Shown here: positions 57,787-64,000 of the stretch, one piece after another
How positions within the stretch are numbered: the stretch's first letter is position 1
Layout: each line of letters begins with the position of its first letter
DNA from: Mycolicibacterium senegalense
GTDB taxonomy: Bacteria > Actinomycetota > Actinomycetes > Mycobacteriales > Mycobacteriaceae
Reading direction: 5' to 3'
Assembly (NCBI RefSeq): GCF_019645875.1
Contig: NZ_CP081000.1
Span: 186,001-250,000, forward strand
DNA length: 64,000 bases
Translations under genes and position numbers: made by a program
Notes under the pieces: generated by a model
The model's database searches: none
Seen by the model: the letters and a program-made list of their open reading frames with translations, nothing else
What the model was told of the DNA's origin: nothing

Positions 57787-59772
57787 CTAGTTCCAGATGC
57801 GCACGCGCTTGTCCGGCTCCAGGTACAGCTCGTCAGTGTCGGACACGTCGAACGCCTCGTAGAACGAGTCGATGTTGCGGATGACGCCGTTGCAGCGGAA
57901 CTCCGGCGGCGAGTGCGGGTCCACCGCCAGGCGCCGGATCGCCTCGGCCTCACGGGACTTCGTGCGCCACACCTGGGCCCAGCCGAAGTAGACGCGCTGC
58001 ACACCGGTCAGCCCGTCGATCACCGGCGCCTCCTGCCCCTTCAGCGACAGCTGGTAGGCCAGCAGCGCGATGGACAGCCCGCCGAGGTCACCGATGTTCT
58101 CGCCGACCGTGAACGCTCCGTTCACATGATGTGAGGCGTCGAGCCCACGCGGGGTGAACTTCTCGTACTGATCGATCAAAGCTTTTGTGCGGACCCCGAA
58201 TTCGGCGCGATCGGCATCGGTCCACCAGTCCACCAGGTTGCCGTCGCCGTCGTACTTGGCGCCCTGATCGTCGAATCCGTGGCCGATCTCGTGCCCGATC
58301 ACCGCGCCGATGCCACCGTAATTGGCCGCGTCGTCGGCCTCGGCATCGAAGAACGGTGGCTGCAGAATGGCTGCGGGAAAGACGATTTCGTTCATCCCGG
58401 GGTTGTAGTAGGCATTGACCGTCTGCGGCGTCATGAACCATTCGTCGCGATCCACCGGGCCGCCGAGCTTGGCCAGCTCGCGGTCGGAGTTCACCACGTG
58501 GCCTCGACGGTAGTTGCCGTACAGATCGTCCCGCTCGACCACCAGCGCCGAATAGTCGCGCCAGCGGGCCGGGTAGCCGATCTTCGGGGTGAACTTGTCG
58601 AGCTTCACCAGCGCCTTGGCCCGGGTTTCGGGTGTCATCCAGTCCAGCTCGTTGATGCTGACCCGGTAGGCCTCGCGCAGGTTGGCCACCAACTCGTCCA
58701 TGCGGGCCTTGGCATCGGGCGGGAAGTACTTGGCCACGTAGAGCTTGCCCAGGGCGTCGCCCATCAGGCCCTCCACCAGGGACACCCCGCGCTTCCAGCG
58801 TTCGCGGTTCTGCTCGGTGCCGCTGAGCGTGCGGCCGTAGAAGTCGAAGTTCTCGGCCACCAGCTCGTCGGTCAGCAGCCCGGAGCGCGAATGGATGACG
58901 CGCCAGCGCGTCCAGGCCTTCCAATCCTCGAGGTCTTCGCTCGCCCACAGCGCGGCGAACGCCGTCACGTAGTCAGGTTGGCGCAGCACCAGCTCGGAGA
59001 CCTTCTCCGGGGTGGTGCCGAGCGCGCTGAGCCAGCCGGTCCAGTCGAAGCCGGGGGCGTCGCCGGACAGGTCGGCGAACGTGCGCAAGTTGTAGGTCAG
59101 GTCGGCGTCGCGGCGTTTGACCACGTCCCAGTGCGCGGCGGCAAGTTTGGATTCCAGCGCGACGATCCGGGCGGCGATGTCGGCGGGGTCCCCGGCGGTG
59201 TCACCGTAGACCAGTGCGAACATCCGGGCGATGTGGCCCGGGTAGGCCGCCAGGATCTCGGCGTGCTGCTCGTCGCGGTAGTAGGACTCGTCGGGCAGCC
59301 CGAGGCCGGACTGGCTCATGTGCAGCAGGTAGCGCGTCGAATCCTTGGAATCGGTGTCCACGTACACCCCGGCCCCGCCGGACACCCCGGTGCGCTCCAG
59401 CCCGCCGAGGACCGAGGCCAGCGCATCGCTGTCGGCAGCGCCGTCGATCAGGGCGAGTTCGGCCAGCAGCGGAGCCAGGCCACGGGTAGCGATGGCCTGT
59501 TCGTCCATGAAACTGGCGTACAGATCACCGATGCGCTGCTCGTCGGTGCCCGCCGCGGCGCCGGACGCCGCCGCTTGGGTGATCAGATCGCGGATCTGCT
59601 CCTCGGCGCGGTCGTGCAGCAGCCGGAAGGCACCGTCGGTGGCGCGGTCGGCGGGAATCTCGTAGTCGGTCAACCAACGGCCGTTGACGTGGCCGAACAG
59701 GTCGTCTTGCGGGCGGGCCTGCGGGTCGACATGGCTCAGGTCGATACCCGACTTGATCGCTTCTACCGTCAC
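57787..59772 (-). CDS. zmp1: Zinc metalloprotease Zmp1 (M13/neprilysin family)
   Basis: 661 residues, nearly identical in length to M. tuberculosis Zmp1 (Rv0198c, 663). Catalytic motif IGHEIGHGFDDQGA (H-E-x-x-H), second motif ENIGDLGG carrying the third zinc ligand Glu, and substrate-binding NAYYNPGMNEI. C-terminal ...LEPDKRVRIW is typical for M13 peptidases. No signal peptide is seen, as in M. tuberculosis Zmp1. There the protein interferes with inflammasome activation in host cells; its role in a saprophyte would differ and cannot be read here. Confidence 0.96.
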   Translation of the reverse strand: MTVEAIKSGIDLSHVDPQARPQDDLFGHVNGRWLTDYEIPADRATDGAFRLLHDRAEEQIRDLITQAAASGAAAGTDEQRIGDLYASFMDEQAIATRGLAPLLAELALIDGAADSDALASVLGGLERTGVSGGAGVYVDTDSKDSTRYLLHMSQSGLGLPDESYYRDEQHAEILAAYPGHIARMFALVYGDTAGDPADIAARIVALESKLAAAHWDVVKRRDADLTYNLRTFADLSGDAPGFDWTGWLSALGTTPEKVSELVLRQPDYVTAFAALWASEDLEDWKAWTRWRVIHSRSGLLTDELVAENFDFYGRTLSGTEQNRERWKRGVSLVEGLMGDALGKLYVAKYFPPDAKARMDELVANLREAYRVSINELDWMTPETRAKALVKLDKFTPKIGYPARWRDYSALVVERDDLYGNYRRGHVVNSDRELAKLGGPVDRDEWFMTPQTVNAYYNPGMNEIVFPAAILQPPFFDAEADDAANYGGIGAVIGHEIGHGFDDQGAKYDGDGNLVDWWTDADRAEFGVRTKALIDQYEKFTPRGLDASHHVNGAFTVGENIGDLGGLSIALLAYQLSLKGQEAPVIDGLTGVQRVYFGWAQVWRTKSREAEAIRRLAVDPHSPPEFRCNGVIRNIDSFYEAFDVSDTDELYLEPDKRVRIWN

Positions 59773-59837
59773 CCCGACATTCTTCCAGAAGGCCGCGGGT
59801 GCGCTGGGCCGGTTTGGCGGCCGGTACCCTCACGGCC

Positions 59838-60461
59838 ATGCCTGAGGCGCCGAGCACCGACAGCACCGACAGCACCGAGAGCACCGACGATCACGATCAC
59901 CCCGGTGGCGTCATCACCGGCTTCGGCTTCGCCTCGGCAGTCGCCGGCGTGATCGCGGTCGTCGCGGTGGTCCTGGGCGCCATGGTGTGGTCCAGTCACC
60001 GCAGCGAGACCGACGAGCGCGACTACCAGACCCGGGTGCTGCGGACGGCCGCCGACTGGACCAACGTCCTGATCAACATCAACAAGGATTCCGTCGAGGC
60101 GGGCATGCAGAAGCTGCGGGAGGGCACCGTCGGCCAGCTCAACGCCGACTTCGACGCGGCCGTGCAGCCCTACCGCGACCTCGTGCAGCGGCTGCAGGCC
60201 CGCACCACCGGCCAGATCGATTCGGTGGCCATCGAATCGCTCTACCACCCGCCGCCAGGTCCGGACGGGCGTCCGGTGCCGGCGCCCAAGCCCGAGCTGG
60301 CCGGAATGGTTTCGCGCACCGACACCGTGCTGGTGGTGGCGACGTCGGTCAGCGAGAACGCCGGCGCCGACAAGCCCCAGACCGTGCGCTGGAACTTGCG
60401 GCTGGACGTGTCCGATGTCGACGGCACCCTGATGGTCTCGCGCTTGGAGCCGATCCGATGA
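59838..60461 (+). CDS. omamA: Orphan Mce-associated membrane protein OmamA (Rv0199 type)
   Basis: 207 residues from ATG 59838. The N-terminus is rich in Ser/Thr/Asp/His (SSTDSTDSTESTDDHDHP-like, residues 5-25). One transmembrane helix lies at about 30-52 (GVIAVVAVVLGAMVW), followed by a Mam-type external domain with RDLVQRLQARTTGQIDSVAIE-type sequence. Family members encoded away from mce operons (OmamA) stabilise Mce transporters in M. tuberculosis. The stop overlaps the next gene (ATGA), so both are produced together. Confidence 0.9.
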   Translation: MPEAPSTDSTDSTESTDDHDHPGGVITGFGFASAVAGVIAVVAVVLGAMVWSSHRSETDERDYQTRVLRTAADWTNVLININKDSVEAGMQKLREGTVGQLNADFDAAVQPYRDLVQRLQARTTGQIDSVAIESLYHPPPGPDGRPVPAPKPELAGMVSRTDTVLVVATSVSENAGADKPQTVRWNLRLDVSDVDGTLMVSRLEPIR

Positions 60462-61147
60462 GAAACCGGTTGCGCGTACTGGCTTTCGACGTCGCCGCCC
60501 CGCTGGCCGCGATCGCGGCGTTGGTCTACATCGGCCTGGCGTTGGGCTGGCCGCTGTGGTGGGTCTCGTTGTGCTCGGTGCTGTGCCTGCTGATCGTGCA
60601 GGGCGTCATCGTCAACGTCGTGCTGGCTCGGCGTGACGGCGTGACGCTGGGCACCGACGACGACGCTCCCGGGCTGCGCCTGGCGGTCGCCGCGGTGGCT
60701 GCCGCGGCCGTGGTGGCCGCGGTGACGGTCGGGTACCTGCGCTGGACCGTGCCCGACCGCGCCTTCAACAACGACCGCGACGAGGTGGTGAGGATCGCCA
60801 GCAGCGTCTCGGAGGCCACCGCCACCTTCAGCCCGCAGAGCCCGACTGCCTCGATCGACCGTGCCACCGCCATGATGTCGCCGCAGCAGGCTGAGCAGTT
60901 CAAGAACGAATTCGCCAATGTGGCAAAGGAATTGGCCAGCAAGAACGTGTCGGCCACCGCTGCCACCATCTCGGCGGGGGTGGAGGCGCTGGGTCCGCAG
61001 GTGGCCAGTGTGGCTGTCGTCCTGCGCGGAACTCAGAGTGCGCCGGGCAAACCCACCGACAACGCGGTGATGGCACTGCGGGTGGCGCTGAGCAAGACCG
61101 ACGGACGCTGGCTCGTCGACAACGTCGCGCCGTTGCACTCGCGCTGA
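60458..61147 (+). CDS. omamB: Orphan Mce-associated membrane protein OmamB (Rv0200 type)
   Basis: 229 residues, the same length as Rv0200. Three hydrophobic segments (about 9-27, 30-53, 70-92) precede an external Mam domain ending TDGRWLVDNVAPLHSR; the same ...WLVDN... motif closes mam1B, supporting common ancestry. ATG overlaps the omamA stop. As with OmamA, a role in assembly or stability of Mce complexes is inferred from the family. Confidence 0.88.
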   Translation: MRNRLRVLAFDVAAPLAAIAALVYIGLALGWPLWWVSLCSVLCLLIVQGVIVNVVLARRDGVTLGTDDDAPGLRLAVAAVAAAAVVAAVTVGYLRWTVPDRAFNNDRDEVVRIASSVSEATATFSPQSPTASIDRATAMMSPQQAEQFKNEFANVAKELASKNVSATAATISAGVEALGPQVASVAVVLRGTQSAPGKPTDNAVMALRVALSKTDGRWLVDNVAPLHSR

Positions 61148-61162
61148 GCGCCGGGGCCGGCT

Positions 61163-62056
61163 CTACTTCGAGGAGCGTTGCGCGGCGAGCTTCGCGAACC
61201 GGTCCGAGAGCCGTTGCATGCGTAGCAGCAGCGAGGCCGGCGGGCTCACGGTGCCCTCCAGATAGTCGGCGAAGGACTCGTTGGACACCCCGCAGCGCGA
61301 AGCGAATTCGGGCGCCTGCAGTTCGGAACGGCGCAGCATGGCCTGGATCTGGCGGGCGACCTCGGCGCGCTCGGTGGCCTCCAGGTGCTCGCGCGTACGC
61401 ACCAGCACCTCCGACAGCGCCTTGGATACGCCGTAGGGCCGGGCGGTCTGCAGCACTTCCTCGACCTGGCGGGCGGTGCGGCCGTACGGATCACGCTTGA
61501 TCGCGGCGACGATGCGCTGCCAGACCGCCATGTCGTCGGTCTCCAAGGCCGCACGGATCGCCGCGGTCGACCAATACTCGACCGGCCGGTCGTCGAATGC
61601 GGGTTGGCGCTGCGGCGCGGCGGCCTTGGCCGGACGTTGTTGTCGTGGCTGTGCCGGCTGCTGCGAACGCTGTACCGGTGTGCGTGGTGTCTGCGTGCCC
61701 TGCCCCTGTGTGCGCTGTGTCTTCGTGTCTTGGCCAGGAGCGCGTTGCTCCTGCTTCCGTTGTACCTGGGCGGGCGCCTTCTGGGGGCGTTGTGCGGAAC
61801 TGCGTTGGGCCGAATCGCTTTGGGCCGAGGTGCGCGGGGTCGCCGCGCGCGGTGTGGAAGTGGTGCGCTGGGACGGCGCGGTGCGTTGGGGCGTCCGCTG
61901 CACGGGGGCGCGCTGCGCCGAGGTGCGCGGTGCCTGGGCGCCTTGGGTCCGGGGTGCGGCAGGACGTCGAGGAGCAGACGGCTGCACCGGCTGAATCTCG
62001 TCGCGACGGGAAATCCGCGCATCTCTCGATTCGCGGACGTCGGGCGCCAACGTCAC
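61163..62056 (-). CDS. Rv0201c-type protein with large Gln/Arg/Thr-rich N-terminal region
   Basis: 297 residues from GTG 62056, which overlaps the mmpL11 stop (GTGA) and follows GAGGAGG. Residues 12-140 are low-complexity (Gln, Arg, Thr, Pro, Ala; e.g. QRTPQRTAPSQRTT). The folded C-terminal part (about 145-297) includes EFASRCGVSNESFADYLEG (about 255-273), a helix-turn-helix of Xre type that may bind DNA. M. tuberculosis Rv0201c is about 166 residues, so the N-terminal tract appears expanded here. Function is unknown; co-transcribed with mmpL11. Confidence 0.75.
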   Translation of the reverse strand: MTLAPDVRESRDARISRRDEIQPVQPSAPRRPAAPRTQGAQAPRTSAQRAPVQRTPQRTAPSQRTTSTPRAATPRTSAQSDSAQRSSAQRPQKAPAQVQRKQEQRAPGQDTKTQRTQGQGTQTPRTPVQRSQQPAQPRQQRPAKAAAPQRQPAFDDRPVEYWSTAAIRAALETDDMAVWQRIVAAIKRDPYGRTARQVEEVLQTARPYGVSKALSEVLVRTREHLEATERAEVARQIQAMLRRSELQAPEFASRCGVSNESFADYLEGTVSPPASLLLRMQRLSDRFAKLAAQRSSK

Positions 62057-64000
62057 TTCGCCTCCTCCAGCATTGCTACCGCAACTGACAGGCAGCGCTG
62101 CCTGACCTTCTCCCATTCGGCAGCTGCATCCGGGTCCGACATCACGAAGTCGTGCTCATCGGACGGCTGCGGGTCGGCCAGCCGGCGCACCAGCTGCGTG
62201 GCGACCCATCTGCTCGTCGGGTTCTGCCCACAGTAATACCGGTCCATGCCCGACAACACCAGAGCTGCAGTTTCGGTTTCTACCGAATCGACGAGATCAG
62301 CAAACTCTTCATAGTCCTTGGCGCTGTTACGGCACATGATCAGATAACTTTTCAGCCGCAGTGTTTCGGCGCCGGTCGGGATCTGCAGCCGGTCCCCGGT
62401 CGGCAGTTGCACATTGGTGGTCTCCACCGGGCCGAGCCGCTCCATCGGTGCCCGCCCCGCATCTGCCTCGGTCTCCAATGCGTCGACGGCCACCGAGAGC
62501 CGGCCTCGCCACATGGTGACCGGATGTACGCCCGGGCACCGCTTGGGGCCACCGGGCCGCCGGGCCGCCAGCCGCGATGACGGTTTGCTGCAACCACTGA
62601 ACGCCAGTGGGTCCGCGACGATGATGGTTTGCGGCGCAAGGTGTTTCATCTTGGCGGCGGTGCGCACCATCATGCGCAGGTCCGATCCGCTCGGCCCCAG
62701 GGCGGAGATGTCGTCGGGAATGATCACCAGGTCGGTGACCTCGACCTTGGGTAGCGGCTTCTCGAAATCGACCTCGGGCAGCAGCCGATCCAGCCAGTGC
62801 GGCAGCCACCAGTTCCACTCGTCGAACATGGCCATCAGTGCGGGCACCAGGATCAGCCGGACCACGGTCGCGTCGACGGCGATGGCCACCGCGCACGCCA
62901 CCCCGAGCTGTGCCACCAGCGGCATGCCGGCAAAAGCGAACCCGATGAACACCGCGATCATGATCAGTGCGGCGCTGGTGATGGTGCGCGCGCTCGTGCT
63001 GACGCCGTAGGCCACCGCGTCGCGGGTGCTGTTGGTTTGCAGGAACCGTTCCCGGATCCGGGTGAGCAAAAAGATCTCGTAGTCCATCGACAGGCCGAAG
63101 GTCATCGCCAGGACGAGCGGCGGGACCGTGCTGTCGAGGGAGCTGATCTTCTCGAAGCCCAGGCCTTCGAACCAGCCCCACTGGAAGACGACCACCAGGC
63201 TGCCGTAGGCCGCGGCCACCGACAGCACGGTCATCAGCACGCCCTTGAGCGCCAGGAACACCGACCGGATCGACACCAGCAGCATCACGAACGCGATCAA
63301 CGCGACGAACAGGAACACCAGCGGCTGGGTACTGGAGACCCGGTCGTCGAAGTCTTTGATGAGCGCTGTCGGCCCGCCGACGTCGACCCGCGCATCCGAG
63401 CCCGCGGCCTGCGGCAGTTTGTCGCGCATCCAGTCGATGGACTCGCGGGCCGCCAGATCCTCGGGGTCGACCTTCAGCACCGCCGACAGCAGTGCGCTGT
63501 TGTTGTTGTCGGAGAACACCGGCGGCTGCACGGTCTGCACGTTGGGTGCCCGCGTCATCTCCTGGCGCACCGCGTCGAGCGCGGCGGTGCCGTTGGAAGA
63601 CGACGCGTCCCCGTTGGGGAAGGTCACCAGCACGCGCACGGGACCCAGCGCTCCGGGGCCCAGCGCGTCCGCGGCCGCGTTGACCCCGCCGCGGATCTCG
63701 TGGGTGGGTTCGAACTGGCGCTGCATGCTGTTGCCCAGCACCATGCCGAAGGCCGGTGCCGCCAGGATCAGCAACAGGATCGTCGCGGCGACGGCCGACG
63801 CCCACGGCCGGCGCATCACCGCGCCGGTCCAGCGGGTCCAGAACCGTGACTGCGTCGCCTCGGCGCGCCGGGACCAATGCAGGTACGACGAGCGCTTGGC
63901 TGCCGCGCTGCCGAACGTCGCCAGTACGGCCGGGGTCAGGGTGGTAGAGGTCAGCACCGCGACGGCGACGGCCAGGATCGCGCCGGTGGCCATCGACACC
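62053..64000 (-). CDS. mmpL11: MmpL11 RND-type lipid transporter, C-terminal part
   Basis: Partial: 648 residues of the C-terminal two-thirds; the gene continues beyond the window. Visible are the end of the first membrane domain (TGAILAVAVAVLTSTTLTPAV), the second porter domain, TM7-12 with the proton-relay FGLSMDYEIFLLTRIRERF (Asp-Tyr pair), and a soluble C-terminal cytoplasmic domain from about residue 400 (EKPLPKVEVTDLVIIPDD onwards). MmpL11 exports monomeromycolyl diacylglycerol and mycolate wax esters and affects biofilm and haem uptake in mycobacteria. Synteny with zmp1 and Rv0201c supports the name. Confidence 0.93.
   Translation of the reverse strand, partial: VSMATGAILAVAVAVLTSTTLTPAVLATFGSAAAKRSSYLHWSRRAEATQSRFWTRWTGAVMRRPWASAVAATILLLILAAPAFGMVLGNSMQRQFEPTHEIRGGVNAAADALGPGALGPVRVLVTFPNGDASSSNGTAALDAVRQEMTRAPNVQTVQPPVFSDNNNSALLSAVLKVDPEDLAARESIDWMRDKLPQAAGSDARVDVGGPTALIKDFDDRVSSTQPLVFLFVALIAFVMLLVSIRSVFLALKGVLMTVLSVAAAYGSLVVVFQWGWFEGLGFEKISSLDSTVPPLVLAMTFGLSMDYEIFLLTRIRERFLQTNSTRDAVAYGVSTSARTITSAALIMIAVFIGFAFAGMPLVAQLGVACAVAIAVDATVVRLILVPALMAMFDEWNWWLPHWLDRLLPEVDFEKPLPKVEVTDLVIIPDDISALGPSGSDLRMMVRTAAKMKHLAPQTIIVADPLAFSGCSKPSSRLAARRPGGPKRCPGVHPVTMWRGRLSVAVDALETEADAGRAPMERLGPVETTNVQLPTGDRLQIPTGAETLRLKSYLIMCRNSAKDYEEFADLVDSVETETAALVLSGMDRYYCGQNPTSRWVATQLVRRLADPQPSDEHDFVMSDPDAAAEWEKVRQRCLSVAVAMLEEAK

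Overview
The window is a GC-rich actinobacterial chromosome segment that gene content and gene order identify as mycobacterial. It runs almost without gaps from a complete mce1 lipid-import operon (end of fadD5, yrbE1A/B, mce1A-F, four Mce-associated genes) to mmpL11. The backbone order (mce1, pirin, sigG, monoglyceride lipase, Rv0184/Rv0185/Rv0187/Rv0188-type genes, ilvD, ricR-type regulator, MFS pump, L,D-transpeptidase, zmp1, omamA/omamB, Rv0201c-type gene, mmpL11) is that of Mycobacterium tuberculosis Rv0166-Rv0202c as I recall it. The extra genes between these markers suggest a rapid-growing, Mycolicibacterium-type species; the species itself is an inference.

Layout. 1-13293: mce1 operon, all on the + strand with stop/start overlaps or gaps of a few bases. 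13294-32204: a block that interrupts the mce1-to-pirin synteny. It carries a YoaK-type membrane protein, an HNH (13E12-type) nuclease, a ketosamine-3-kinase, a large exported PE-PPE-like protein with a heparin-binding-type Lys/Ala tail, a TetR regulator plus carotenoid oxygenase sharing a 29-bp palindrome, an SGNH acyltransferase, an RNase Sa-like lipoprotein with its barstar inhibitor, an orphan cyclase-homology protein, a NAGPA-type protein, a GDT1-type Mn transporter behind a yybP-ykoY riboswitch, an AraC-VOC-UvrA-like operon and a PQQ/sorbosone-dehydrogenase lipoprotein. 32182-40907: pirin, SDR, DUF1232, NDMA-type alcohol dehydrogenase, PhnB-like protein, sigG, monoglyceride lipase with a coupled pseudo-hydrolase lipoprotein, DUF2786, HELAHH metalloprotein and O-methyltransferase. 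40908-49000: an inserted export module (mmpL, mmpS, methyltransferase remnant, divergent TetR), an aldehyde dehydrogenase and a membrane protein. 49046-64000: SPW protein, LuxR-type ATPase regulator, ilvD, copper regulator, MFS, L,D-transpeptidase, zmp1, omamA/B and the C-terminal part of mmpL11.

Functional themes. Lipid traffic dominates: Mce1 imports fatty or mycolic acids, FadD5 would activate them, OmamA/B are orphan Mce-associated proteins thought to stabilise Mce complexes, the monoglyceride lipase releases fatty acids, and MmpL/MmpL11 export lipids or siderophores. Regulatory DNA that can be read directly includes the Mn riboswitch, the TetR palindrome, a probable copper operator before the CsoR-family gene, a second candidate TetR operator before the mmpSL module, and strong hairpins between convergent genes. 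No tRNA, rRNA, CRISPR, transposase or phage gene is visible.

The most unusual items are the lipoprotein RNase/barstar pair, the palindrome straddling the TetR stop and carotenoid-oxygenase start, the PE-PPE/HBHA-like chimera lacking a catalytic serine, and the AraC-VOC-UvrA operon. None can be called a new system from sequence alone. Comparisons with M. tuberculosis are from memory, not from a search.
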